Below, in pieces: positions 52,919 to 62,799 of a stretch of DNA of 64,000 nucleotides. The position numbers and the translations under genes are program-made. The notes under the pieces were generated by a model. That model ran no database searches and was not told where the DNA came from. It saw nothing but the letters and a program-made list of their open reading frames with translations. Source of the DNA: Gari tellinella (lineage: Eukaryota; Mollusca; Bivalvia; Cardiida; Psammobiidae); assembly GCA_922989275.2 (NCBI GenBank), contig OV277857.1, forward strand, positions 9,936,001 to 10,000,000, in the 5' to 3' direction. The stretch's first letter is position 1. Each line of letters opens with the position of its first letter.

Positions 52919-53137
52919 TCACTGTATCACACATGCTTGAGAGTTATCACCCCTTTGACCTGCTGCTTTAGCAAAGCATATAGCCTGCATCCAGTCATTT
53001 TGTGACTCTTCAGTGTCCGCATGAATGTAGTAAGTTCGTCCATTTTCTTTTGATTTTATAGAAAATGCAAAAGACTTTTTATCAACGGTGGTTTCTGAGA
53101 TTTCTGCATTGGTTAATGGTATGGTTTTCTCGGCATT
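52919..53137 (-). CDS. Small PH-domain protein, second (last) exon
   Basis: This exon gives the C-terminal half of a pleckstrin-homology domain and the tail. It reads NAEKTIPLTNAEISETTVDK, KSFAFSIKSKENGRTYYIHA, DTEESQNDWMQAICFAKAAG and QRGDNSQACVIQ, stop at 52919. The W in NDWMQAI is the invariant Trp of the PH C-terminal helix; FAFSIKS and TYYIHADTEES are the typical sixth and seventh strands. The acceptor is TTTACTGTTTCAG just 5' of 53137; the exon opens in phase 0, matching the donor of the exon at 54783-54983. The last four residues, CVIQ, fit a CaaX box with X = Q, which in known proteins favours farnesylation. PH domains bind phosphoinositides or proteins at membranes; the ligand here is unknown, and I could not name the orthologue. 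Confidence 0.88.
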   Translation of the reverse strand, partial: NAEKTIPLTNAEISETTVDKKSFAFSIKSKENGRTYYIHADTEESQNDWMQAICFAKAAGQRGDNSQACVIQ

Positions 53138-54782
53138 CTGAAACAGTAAACAACAAACTTCTGAAACATGAAGCAATACTTGAATAATGAGAATTACTTA
53201 ATACATGTTTCCATAAAACTTAACAGATTTATCACAGTTATTTTAGTCACATATGTTTAACAGTAAATGATTAGAATGGTAATCATATCAGGTTTGAGTC
53301 TGTAACTGTATTCAGAGCTCCAGAATAGCAGATGACTAAAGTATTTAAAAAACAAAAATCTTTATTCCTGCATTTAAACCCTATAGTGTTACTACTCATT
53401 ACTCATTAAAACTGTCTCTTAGAGATGATTCTAATGACTATTTACACCATTTGGTTTGGTAAAAAGATCCATTTCCAATGAGAAAGTATAAAAAATAATT
53501 CCCAATTCTGGAGACAACAAAAAACTCAAATTTGAAACAAAAAAGTTTTGAGGGTTGATACAGATTGTTCCTTATATTTCAAAATCACATAAAAAATATT
53601 AAAATAAATGTTGAGTAACCTAGATAGTAGATACATCACAACTCACAAGTATTAAAATTAATGTTGGGTTAACTAGATGTTTAGATAACATGCCTTTTTT
53701 CTGGCCATTTAGCCTATATAAGTGAAATCAATTCAAAGAATTATTCCCAAATCATTGGATTTTTTTCGTACAAACCCCCCCACCCAAATCAGACGTTGCT
53801 ATTTTCCCAAAATGGCCAGAAAAAGGCATGCATGTATCTGGTTTAAAAAAAATTATCTAAATATTACTGCATCTAAACTAAATGTGTCCATGTAATGATG
53901 CTGTCAGTCTGTCTCACCTCATTGCAAGGCATAAACGCCCTTTAAATGGAAAGAAAGTTTGTCACAGATAGGTATCCATTAACGAAAATCTTCCCCTTTT
54001 CTGAGCAAGGCACTAGAGTTCAGGAGTATGCAACAAATAAAACTCATAATGGCGAACAAGACCCAAACATTTAAGGAAGGTAAATTTATTGACGGACATA
54101 ATCATACAGGTAATGGATAGATTCCTTATCAAACGAAAAAGCAATGACAAACTGAAGTCTGTTGAACTTTCCGCTTGTTACTGCAACACCTCCAGTTGAT
54201 TCGTTGACTGTCAGGTAATGGTCCAGTCAAGAATCCCGTTCACCTGATATCAACGAGTACAAATGTGACAAGACAAGCATGCATCCATTCTGACCTGCAT
54301 ATAGATACATGTCTAGTGTTCGCCTTTGTCAAGCGGAATCTCTGGATCGACAAAGCTGGACAAAGAGCGAATTTACCAAAAAAGAAACAGACAAGAAATA
54401 TGTGCGAACAGAGACAAACAGATTTGAAATTTTAATGCCCGTCAGGCTTCTGTTAACACAGTCCAGTATTGCAATAAGGTGTAACTCTAGCTGTAAATAT
54501 GACAGCTCTAGTACTGATCAGACGCTGCATAATGTGGCGTCTGATCATGATTTAAACAGTTTGACGATAACAATGGAGGTATTTGGTTTAAAGCAGGCCA
54601 TGGCAGAGAATGAGTTAAACTTTAAAAGAAAAGTGCTCAGTAACTTTGAGTTATATGGTAATCTAGGCTATAGCTACTTTATTAGAAGGTTTGGGTTTCC
54701 CTTTCGTTTTAAGCAATAAAATTGATTAAAAATAAGACTCATGGATATGAAGGAAATGGTTAAATTAATGCTGCGAGTTTAC
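53138..54782 (-). other. Intron of the PH-domain gene
   Basis: 1645 bp with GT at 54782-54781 (GTAAAC) and AG at 53139-53138. It contains a PAL-F (about 53312-53515), an inverted repeat pair (CATGCCTTTTTTCTGGCCAT at 53690 with its complement ending 53830) and a degenerate PAL-B hairpin (54480-54565, centre GACGCTGCATAATGTGGCGTC). Confidence 0.8.
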
Positions 54783-54983
54783 CTCTGGGGTTTTGCCATA
54801 GTGTAACTCTGTACTTTTAAGGAGGAACCACTGTTTTTCCCATTTTCTGGAGAGTTTCGTTCGCTTCATCAACCAACCCTTCAGTTCGCTTGGGTGTATA
54901 TCATCGTCATTTGGTACACTAGAAGATGATCTATTTGTTAAACTATTCGTTCTGGTGTCAGTTCCACCATCCGACGATGCCAT
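54783..54983 (-). CDS. Small PH-domain protein, first coding exon
   Basis: 67 codons from ATG at 54983. A polar, Ser/Thr/Asp-rich leader (MASSDGGTDTRTNSLTNRSS ... NDDDIHPSE) precedes the start of a PH domain: LKGWLMKRTKLSRKWEKQWF, then LLKSTELHYGKTPE. G-W-L-x-K...W...W-F-x-L is the canonical first two strands, with basic residues in the beta1-beta2 loop where phosphoinositides bind. The donor GTAAAC follows GAG at 54783, phase 0. Joined to 52919-53137 the protein is 139 residues, essentially one PH domain plus short ends. The start is chosen as the only in-frame Met before the domain, 489 bp from the divergent kinase start. Confidence 0.9.
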
Positions 54984-55472
54984 ATCCTGATTTTATTTCA
55001 AAATTATGAAGTAAATATTGTCATAATTTTGTTTTACCGTAAGTGAATCCTTTGTTTGTCGTAAAATGGGCAATTGTGGCTCTTTTCTGAAAATTCGTGT
55101 TTAAGATTTGTAAACAAAATTGCTTGACTTAAATGCACAAAACCTGCGTTTTCTTCGTATCAAACTGTTAAAAGAAATCTAATGTTCTCTCTCTTTTTTG
55201 TCGCATTGTCGTAATCGTTCACACGTCACATGACCTTGCGGTTACTTAAAACAGATTCATCGAATCTTCTTGCAACCACTTTAACCCCATAGATCTAGTG
55301 CTGCTGTTTTCTAAAGTCGCTTTTCAATTTTGTGATCAATATCTCCTGTTGTCAATAAACATTTATTGAGTGAAGTATGATTATACATATTTTCAGTATA
55401 AGATGCTAACCCGGAAATAAAAAATTGGTGGACAAAATTCACGAGGAGAAAGTTACTTCGACACATGTCAAG
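54984..55472. promoter_or_regulatory. Probable bidirectional promoter region
   Basis: 489 bp between the start codons of the PH-domain gene (-) and the PRKD homologue (+). It is unusually free of mobile elements for this window. CACACGTCACATGACC (around 55221) includes CACGTCA- and CACATG-type sites, but no factor can be assigned from this alone. Confidence 0.5.
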
Positions 55473-55610
55473 ATGTCGGATCCAGATTTGCAAAGAAGGA
55501 ATTTCTCGTTCCAAATGCAAATTGGACTGACCAGGGAGCAAGTTAATGTTGAAGGGGAACTTACACTTGCTAATTTAAAGGAAATTGCGTGTGCCTTTGT
55601 CGACAGAAAG
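55473..55610 (+). CDS. Protein kinase D homologue, first coding exon
   Basis: 46 codons: MSDPDLQRRNFSFQMQIGLT, REQVNVEGELTLANLKEIAC, AFVDRK, ending at the donor GTAAAT (55611). The pattern F.F..QIGL.RE.V......L..LKE.AC..VD.K is the ubiquitin-like dimerisation region at the N terminus of PRKD1/2/3 and the invertebrate PKDs, which precedes the two C1 domains, the PH domain and the kinase domain. Those later parts are not in this window; intron 1 is at least 8.4 kb. The start is the first ATG giving this frame; upstream in-frame codons lack an ATG after the nearest stop. PKD is a diacylglycerol-activated Ser/Thr kinase of Golgi and plasma membrane signalling. Which PRKD paralogue is ancestral here cannot be told. 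Confidence 0.85.
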
Positions 55611-55711
55611 GTAAATTTTGCTTGTATTCTTGTCATCTCATAAATGTCAACTGTAGAGTCATCAACATATTTTTTCTGTTCACACCCAGTACTACATGTA
55701 GATGATCAGTG

Positions 55712-55902
55712 GTCCAGATAAGAGGGAGTCAATTGAACAAATTCAACATTTTCTCAATCGTTCAGCACCAAATCCTATGGTGTTATTACTCATTAGAATC
55801 ACCTCAAAGAGATTATTCTAATGAATAGTGAGTGACACCATAGGGTTTAATTCAGAAACAAAGATTTCATTTTTTTTTTTAATATTCCCCTTATCTGGAG
55901 CC
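55712..55902. mobile_element. PAL-F element, near-complete
   Basis: CCAGATAAGAG left, CTTATCTGGAG right; core ACTCATTAGAATCACCTCAA / AGATTATTCTAATGAATAG within CTATGGTG...CACCATAG. Confidence 0.8.
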
Positions 55903-56154
55903 CTAAAAGATGGTATCTTTGTTGCAGTTTAAGATCGAAATTTTGAATTGAAAAAAACTTATTTTCACAAAAGGCAGAGAGATTGGTCGAAATTTTTGCA
56001 AACACCGAAAGAACCCAAATATTCTAGTAGTAATTTCTACTTTCTGTTTATGCGTTCATGGATTAACACATTCAACCATAGTTATTTACAGAAGTTGTAC
56101 ATGTGAAGAGTACACCTGTCATATGGAAACAGTGTAGACCCAGAATAGAGGGCT

Positions 56155-56449
56155 GTTATGTTTGTTTTATTTATACTGCTATACACCTGACCCCTTTCGG
56201 GTATTAAAAATACAAGCAGGGGGTACTTATGAGGTGCACCAGGGACTGTACCCTGGCCATTCACTTTATGATTATCCTGACAGTGACGAACCAGTTGTAA
56301 TGCTAACCCGAAATCCTGAGCCCCAAGGAGGGATGTCATTACTACCAATTTTTAAGTCTTTGGTTCAAGAGCCGTGGGGGATTGAACCCTCAAAGTAACC
56401 TCCTGCATTGTAAGCAGATGCTCTACCACTGAGCCATGCAGTCGGTTAT
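56155..56449 (-). mobile_element. tRNA-derived SINE
   Basis: On the - strand it starts near 56445 with a tRNA-like head: A box TGGCTCAGTGG (56436-56426) and B box GGTTCAATCCC (56388-56378), with an anticodon-arm-like CTGCTTACAATGCAG. The body extends to about 56160. GTTAT occurs at both edges (56155-56159, 56445-56449). It is inserted in the arm of a PAL-C hairpin (CAGTGTAGACCCAGAATAGA ... GAGAGCCATTTGATCTGAAC). Confidence 0.75.
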
Positions 56450-56594
56450 ACTAGATGAGAGCCATTTGATCTGAACTGTTTGTCATATTGCAATGTAAGT
56501 GTAAAAAGCAACCGTAAATCAGGGATAATATATATTATCCCTGCGTAAATATAGTCTAAATGGACTAGACTTAATTTGAATTTCTCACTAAAAG

Positions 56595-56845
56595 TTAACT
56601 CTTTATCCCCTGAAACTTCCAATGGACAAGTTCAGTTAGCATTTTCAACTATTTAGGGTTGTTTTATGTAATATTTTACAAAATTACAAACAGTGAATAC
56701 CCTGATCAGAGGGCTCCTGCAAGAGCCCTCTGATCAGGGATTTCACTGTTGGTATAGGACAAGTGTACTCTTCACAGGTACACTCTTCACAGATACACTT
56801 TTGGTAAAAGATGCCTATATGCGTCACTAGGGCTCAATGAGTTAA
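56595..56845 (+). mobile_element. PAL-C element
   Basis: TTAACTCTTTATCCCCTGAA to GGGCTCAATGAGTTAA; palindrome 56684-56752, centre GGGCTCCTGCAAGAGCCC. Confidence 0.85.
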
Positions 56846-57031
56846 GGGGTGTATAAGTTAAGGGAAACACATGAGTCAGTCTGGTGTTAATCAGCTCCTC
56901 CATAGCAATCAGTCAGTGTAAGTTTCTTGTATTCAAAGTTCTGCTTAAGTATAATATATATTAAATGATAGTGTTTTTTAACTCATTACTCCATAGCCTT
57001 TTTCTAGTATTGAAGATTGGTGACCACTTAA

Positions 57032-58047
57032 GGCCTTTCGCTACCGGAAGTCGGTCTTGCGGGTGAGCGGATATGCGTCTTGACGACACAGACTTCTTCC
57101 GTACGTGCTTATACTAGAACATTTATATAAAGGAAATGTTGATACGATTTAGTATAATCCTTCATAACGCAGTCAGTACAGTGGTTGACTAGCAATTGAA
57201 AGGCCATAGGTTCGAGACCCATGCGATCCAAATATTTTTTTAAGTGTCCGATATATTGACTTCTCAATCCATAACAAGCAGTGTTCAAGGTACATGTTAT
57301 GTTTTGTCTTCGTTGATTAGAATAAGTGATGTTATATACGGTCCAATTATATTTCCACTTACATGTACGTTTTAGTTTAATGACTTACAAGTCAATAAAA
57401 TCGGTATACATGTATAAGATTTGATCGAACTATAAAGCCACACATTGAAGCTTTTCAAGATTGATATTGCCCATTATTATGTTTAAACAATATAATTAAC
57501 CTTGTATGCAAGTCCATGAATAAATAATAATGCATTTTAATGACATAATTTCAATTTTAAGGTAGGTAACTGTATTTCAACTTCTTTCCCATATTTTAAT
57601 AAGAAAAACTGATATTACAACAAATCCTGACTGTAATATTTTCTAAATTTTTCTGACCAACTACTTCATCAACCATACATTTGAATAAAATGAAAAACAA
57701 AAACATTGAATGAGTCAGTATTTTGTAATTCAATTTTTTAGCATTTTGCAAAATTTAAATAGCCGATAACATTTTTCTGAACACCTTTATTCAAAATGTT
57801 TTTAGCTTTTCTTGTAATGAATGTTGTAGGCTATTTATTGGGCGAGACTTAAAGTCATTAGCTTTATTTATTTTTGAGAAAAATCAAATCAGCAAAATTC
57901 CAGGTTTTTTCAGGAAAAGAGACCTAAAAGACAAACCACACGATAGATTTTGCCTATATTTTCACACATTGTTTCTTAGGCTATTATCATTCTTCATAAA
58001 AAGTTTCATACACATTGTATGAAAATTAAGCGCACATGCGAAGTACC
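57032..58047. mobile_element. 1016 bp element at a TTAA site, with a tRNA-like segment
   Basis: TTAA (57028-57031) then GGCCTTTCGCTACCGGAAG; right side GCGCACATGCGAAGTACC then TTAA (58048-58051). The ends match loosely (GG..NTTCGC inward). No transposase frame. The interior is AT-rich apart from the tRNA-like stretch at 57171-57232. Confidence 0.7.
57171..57232 (+). other. tRNA-like pol III promoter segment
   Basis: AGTCAGTACAGTGGTTGACT resembles an A box / D arm and GGTTCGAGACC (57209-57219) is a B-box match at normal spacing. The acceptor stem does not pair, so it is not called a tRNA gene; a SINE head is more likely. Confidence 0.4.
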
Positions 58048-58732
58048 TTAAAGCAGGTTGAAAGTAAAACAGAATGTGCCTTATTAAGGCACATTCTGCT
58101 TTACTTTCATCCTGCTTTAAGCTACCATTTGCTAGGGTATAGAAAATTTTCTTATGGTACATATTCAGTACTGTTTAAAGTGAAAGGTGTAGTTATTGGG
58201 TAATGGGTTAAGGCATGCATCAATATAAAGTAAAATGAATGTAAATTAATACAGATTTATAAGCAGGACTTCTCTGCTTAGCCTTAATTTTGCTTTAACT
58301 TTTGCTATGCTGACTGATGATGTAATCACTAAATCTAACTTACAAACAGTTTACAACATTTGACAGTTGAGTGGCATTCAACAATGCAGGCCTTGATTAA
58401 ACTCGGGGGCTGTTTGAGGAGCCCTCTGATCTGAGTCTACATTGTTTGCAAGTGATGTACTGGTTTATACTCATTCAAACTTTCCAGGTATAATCAAATA
58501 CTATGAAACAAGTTGTCTGTATTGTTGATATCCAAAACAGATGGCCACTTAATGAAGGACAATTCAAGTGACACCATACATGATAGGGTTTTAATGCAGA
58601 AATAAAGATTTTAGTTTTTGAAATGTTTTCCTAATCTGGAGCTCCGCCAGTTGAAAGTAACTTTAGCAGAAAGCTGCTATACCAACATAGTGCTTTAATT
58701 ACTGTCATTCTTACTTTTAGCAGTGACCTACC

Positions 58733-58966
58733 TTAACCCATTGCCCTATAGCCTGTTATAAAACCATTCATTTAATCAGGTTGAAAGTAAAGCAGAATGT
58801 GCCTTAATGTGCTTTAAATAACTATATCTACATGTACATGTACCAGGATATGGAAATGTGTGCTTTGGTTCATCTTCATGACTATATTAACTGTTTTCTT
58901 CAGTGGAGGAATAAATTAGAGGTGCAAAATGGCATATTTAATTATTATTTATGGGGTAATGGGTTA
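58733..58966 (+). mobile_element. PAL-D element lacking a right arm
   Basis: TTAACCCATTGCCCTATAGC to TATGGGGTAATGGGTTAA. After GAATGTGCCTTAATGTGC only TTTAAATAAC remains of the right arm. Confidence 0.75.
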
Positions 58967-59018
58967 AATAAAGTTGGGTATTGGTGATTTAGCCTTGTGA
59001 ATAGGGAAGAACTTGTGC

Positions 59019-59265
59019 TTAACCCTTTCCTCCCTGAAACCTCAAATGGACGATTCTAGTTTTCAATGTAGTCTAGTCCATTTTGGACGTTTTAGGGTTG
59101 ATTTTTACGATATATTTCAAAATTACAAACAGTGTAGACCCTGATCAGAGGGCTCCTTGAGGAGCCCTCTGATCAGGGTCTACACAGTTTGTAAAGGACA
59201 AGTGTACTCCTCAGGTACACTGTTTGTAAATGACGCATTCATGCGTGTTTAGGGTTCAAAGAGTA
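59019..59265 (+). mobile_element. PAL-C element
   Basis: TTAACCCTTTCCTCCCTGAA to GGGTTCAAAGAGTAA; palindrome 59125-59192 with GTAGACCCTGATC arms and centre GGGCTCCTTGAGGAGCCC, no mismatch at GATC. Confidence 0.85.
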
Positions 59266-59393
59266 ATTGAAGACTGGTGTAATTTCCAGGAATCACATAT
59301 TGGTAATTTTACCCAGCAGATTCTCACTTTTACTTTAACCTTTCTCCCATATAGCTTAAAGTACAAATCACCTATCGGCATATTCAGTTGTGT

Positions 59394-59632
59394 TTAACAC
59401 ATTACCCCATAGCATATTTCAAGTTTTGAAGGCAAGTGACAGCTAAAAGCAGGTTGAAAGTGAAGCAGATTGTGCATGATCTTTACTTTCAGCTACTACC
59501 GGCTAGGATAAAGAAAGTATTTCTTATGGTACCGTACATATAAATTCCTGACTGTATAATATGAAACTATTATTCTCAGTGGAGAAATAGATTTTAGACA
59601 TAAAAAGGCATATTTATGGGGTTATGGGTTAA
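59394..59632 (+). mobile_element. PAL-D element, palindrome lost
   Basis: TTAACACATTACCCCATAGC to GGGGTTATGGGTTAA. The left arm AGCAGGTTGAAAGTGAAGCA is present; the right is reduced to TTTACTTTCAGC. Confidence 0.7.
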
Positions 59633-59698
59633 GGAAGTTTTCTGCTTAAATCAGTATTAAAGTAATCATCTAGTATCTACTCATGTCAGCTAGGTCCT

Positions 59699-59947
59699 TT
59701 AACTCTTTCCTCCCTGAAACTTTAAATGGACAATTCCCGTTTACATTAAAGTCTAGTCCGTTTCTGACTTTTAAGGGTTGTTTTTGTCAATGTTTTGGCA
59801 TTATGGCAAACAGTGAAGACCCAGATCAGAGGGCTCCTAGGAGCCCTCTGATCTGGGTCTTCACTGTTTACACAGTACAAGTGTACTGTTCATATGTACA
59901 CTGTTTTAAAAGGACGCCTATATGCGGGACTAGGGTTCAAAGGGATA
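59699..59947 (+). mobile_element. PAL-C element
   Basis: TTAACTCTTTCCTCCCTGAA to GGGTTCAAAGGGATAA; palindrome 59804-59873 perfect at GATC, centre GGGCTCCTAGGAGCCC. Confidence 0.88.
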
Positions 59948-59995
59948 AGAAACAATGCAGACCTCAATCAGTAGCTGATCTGGGTCTACACGGTC

Positions 59996-60253
59996 TTAAC
60001 CCTTTCCCCCATAGAAGAGAGCCTATTAGTGCACTACATTCAATTTATTCCTCCTCTGAAGAAGATAGTTCCAATTTAAACAGTCATGAACATGACATTG
60101 TATCATAAGAATATTTTTCTACTTTCTAGCAACTGGTAGCTTAAAGCAGGCTGAAAGTAAAGCAGAATGTGCCTTAAGGCTCATTCTACTTTACTTTCAA
60201 CCTGCTTTAAGTAGCCATGATGCGTCTGTCTTCAAAACTAGATATAGGTAATT
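59996..60253 (-). mobile_element. PAL-D element
   Basis: TTAACCCTTTCCCCCATAGA to CTAGATATAGGTAATTGG. The palindrome at about 60139-60209 has the variant right arm GGCTCATTCTACTTTAC. Confidence 0.75.
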
Positions 60254-60635
60254 GGTAGCAGCTAAGCTTAAAGCAGGCTGAAAGTAAAGCAGAATGTGCC
60301 TTAACCCATTATCCCATAAATACGACTTTTTACACCTTTTATTTATTCCTCCATTGAAGAAAATAGTTCCAATTTATACAGTCATAAACATGTATCATAA
60401 GAAATATTTTCTATATTCTAGTAGGTGGTAGCTTAAAGCAGGCTGAAAGTAAAGCAGAATGCGCCTTAAGGCGCATTCTGATTTACTTTCAACCTGCTTT
60501 AAGTGGTCACCAATCTTCAAAACTAAAAGCAGGCTATGGGGTAATGGGTTAAGGTGTATTCTGCTTTACTTTCAACCTGCTTTAAGTAGCTACCTGCCTT
60601 CAAAACAAGAAATAGGCTAAGGGGTAATGGGTTAA
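60254..60635 (-). mobile_element. PAL-D element split at its TTAA centre
   Basis: The left half ends GCAGAATGTGCC at 60300. The right half resumes GGTGTATTCTGCTTTACTTT at 60553 and ends AGGGGTAATGGGTTAA. The element's own left end is missing. Confidence 0.8.
60301..60552 (-). mobile_element. PAL-D element inserted in a PAL-D palindrome centre
   Basis: TTAACCCATTATCCCATAAA to TATGGGGTAATGGGTTAA; palindrome about 60432-60502, centre GCGCCTTAAGGCGC. Confidence 0.9.
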
Positions 60636-60682
60636 AAAAACTCCAATATACACTTATAGCACAGGGATTTTTTTACAAATTC

Positions 60683-60830
60683 AAAACTATGAGTCCCCAG
60701 GACTCGCTGGCCTTCAAAACTATGAGTCCCCAGGACTCGCTGGCCTTCAAAACTATGAGTCCCCAGGACTCCCTGGCCTTCAAAACTATGAGCCCCCAGG
60801 ACTCCCTGGCCTTCAAAACTATGAGTCCCA
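60683..60830 (+). repeat. 33-bp minisatellite, 4-5 copies
   Basis: Unit AACTATGAGTCCCCAGGACT plus CGCTGGCCTTCAA. Since 33 is a multiple of three it reads as MSPQDSLAFKT repeats, but there is no gene context. GAGTCC/GGACTC words continue imperfectly to about 60920. Confidence 0.85.
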
Positions 60831-61183
60831 CCTATATCTTCATTACCAAAATGGACTCGAAGATTTTAAATTTATGAGTCCCACAAGATTTTAATGAGTC
60901 AAGGACTCGGGACTCGGAGGTAAAAAAATCACTGATAGCAGCAGAAGGGTTAATATATATAGTCTATAATAGATCTACAAATTGATTGACATACAAACAG
61001 ATCATCAGGTTTGAACTTTGGTCTTCGGAGTGTGAAGTGCGTCCATAGGACTAAAGTAATTGACTTGAGTACTTTTGATCTTTTGCTGTGATGATTTGCC
61101 AGATAGCTTCAGAGGTTCATTCAGACTGTTATTGTCATTGCGAAGTACCTTATACAGTGAAAGCCGTTAACAAGCTACTAGTT

Positions 61184-61275
61184 ACAGTGGAGAAGACGTT
61201 ATTATTTCCCAATAAACATGCTTGTACTAGAACAAGTAATCTGGCTTCCGATCAGGCTGAAAACTGTGCTCCACT
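61184..61275 (+). mobile_element. PAL-A fragment
   Basis: CAGTGGAGAAGACGTTATTA, CCCAATAAACATGCTTGTAC and TCTGGCTTCCGATCAGGCTG. The right side is lost. Confidence 0.55.
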
Positions 61276-61437
61276 CAGATTAAGAAAAATCCAAAGACCT
61301 TTTAAAAAACAATTAAATCTATATTTTATTGTATGGTGAACGAGTTTCATTTTGTCTAAGTTGGAAAAGATTTCATCTATTTCATTGTAGCATGAATGCA
61401 TTTGTAGATATGCTTTTTGCCTTAAACCATTACTCCC

Positions 61438-61689
61438 TTAACCCTTTCCCTTATAGAAGCGACTTTTAGCGTATTTGATTTATTCCTCCGCTGAAGAAAA
61501 TAGTTCCAATTTAATCAGTAATGAATATCTATTATAGGGAATATGTTTTATATTCTAGCACATGATAGCTTAAAGCAGGTTGAAAGTAAAGTAGAATGCG
61601 CCTTAGGGCGCATTCTGCTTTACTTTCAACCTGCTTTAAGAAGTCACCTATATTCAATAATATATATAGGCTATCAGGTAAAGGGTTAA
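61438..61689 (-). mobile_element. PAL-D element
   Basis: TTAACCCTTTCCCTTATAGA to CAGGTAAAGGGTTAA; palindrome about 61569-61640, centre GCGCCTTAGGGCGC. The bases on each side (ACCATTACTCCC before, GTCTGCTTTACTTTCTACC after) look like another PAL-D. A PAL-C remnant follows (61750-62050). Confidence 0.88.
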
Positions 61690-62056
61690 GTCTGCTTTAC
61701 TTTCTACCTAATCAATTATTCAATAGTATAGACTTGTCATATATATCATTTATGCAAATTGTGAAGACCCAGATCAGAGGGTTCCAAAGGAGCCTTCTGA
61801 TAGGGTCTTCACTGTTTGTCAAAAAACTGTACAAAACAGCCCTTAAAGGAATTGGAATTTTATTACATGTTATTGTATATTGAACAGTACTGGAAACAGG
61901 AATTGCCCATTGGATATTTGAGAGTTTGCACTGTTTATCATATTGCAATAGTCATTAACAAAAACGACCCTAAATAGTAAAAAATGGACTAGACTAGACT
62001 TATTGTGAACTGGAACTGCTCATTTGAAGTTTCAGGGAGGACAGGGTTTAACTGTA

Positions 62057-62505
62057 CAGTAAACCCCCTCTATTACAACCACTAAATATAGTAAACTACT
62101 GGGTGTTTAACTCTTTCCTCCCTGAAACTTTAAATGGACAATTCCAGTTTCCATTTTAGTCTAGTCCATTTCTGACTTTTAAGGGTTGTTTTTGTGAATG
62201 TTTGTCATTGTGACAAACAGTGAAGACCCTGATCAGAGGGTTCCTTTCGGAGCCCTCTGATCAGGGTCTTCACTGTTTGCATAGGACAAGTGTACTATTC
62301 ACATGTACACTGTTTGAAAGCACGCCTATATGCGTGACTAGGGTTCAAAGAGTTAAAGCAAGTGACTGCTTAAAGCAAGATGACAGTGAAACAAAAAGCT
62401 CTTTTTGGAGGTTTTTGTTTCACTGTCATCTTGCTTTAAGCTGACACCTGTCTTATACAATCAATTAGCATTCGTTTTAGTAGTCGTAATAGAGGGATTT
62501 TACTG
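62057..62505 (+). mobile_element. PAL-E element carrying a PAL-C (composite copy 3)
   Basis: CAGTAAACCCCCTCTATTAC left and AATAGAGGGATTTTACTG right, between TA dinucleotides. PAL-C sits just before the TGCTTAAAGCAAGATGACAG hairpin. Confidence 0.88.
62107..62355 (+). mobile_element. PAL-C element inside PAL-E
   Basis: TTAACTCTTTCCTCCCTGAA to GGGTTCAAAGAGTTAA; palindrome 62213-62280, matched at GATC, centre GGGTTCCTTTCGGAGCCC. Confidence 0.9.
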
Positions 62506-62799
62506 TATTTAAAAATCTAGACAATAATGGGTGATTAGAGTGGGGGAGGGGTGTAGTATTCATGTGGCATGTCAGTTCATTGACATGTGAACAGATTGAT
62601 GGAGGCCGTGCAGTCGACTTGCATACATGGAAACTACAGACACTGACGTACATGTTTCGTCTATTTGGCCTAAGGTCAATTCACGTACATTGTTTAAATG
62701 TCACTAAGGATACAAGTTCTTCTTTAAGTGAAGATTATACGGAAGGCTTTTATCTGCATCTCGTCAGATACACTCTCCTTTCTTTGATGTCTCTCACAG

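Larger units (their letters stand above)
56978..58211 (+). mobile_element. PAL-D element split by a 1 kb TTAA element
   Basis: TTAACTCATTACTCCATAGC to GGGTAATGGGTTAA. The phrase GACCACTTAAAGCAGG is broken at its TTAA; the right part resumes AGCAGGTTGAAAGTAAAACA with its palindrome (centre GTGCCTTATTAAGGCAC). Confidence 0.85.

Noticed and set aside
56370..56445. tRNA gene on the - strand
   Set aside because: The acceptor stem does not pair, the anticodon loop is atypical, and it continues into a SINE body inserted in a hairpin.
60689..60877. Repeat protein made of MSPQDSLAFKT units
   Set aside because: A 33-bp minisatellite; the frame ends at once outside the array.
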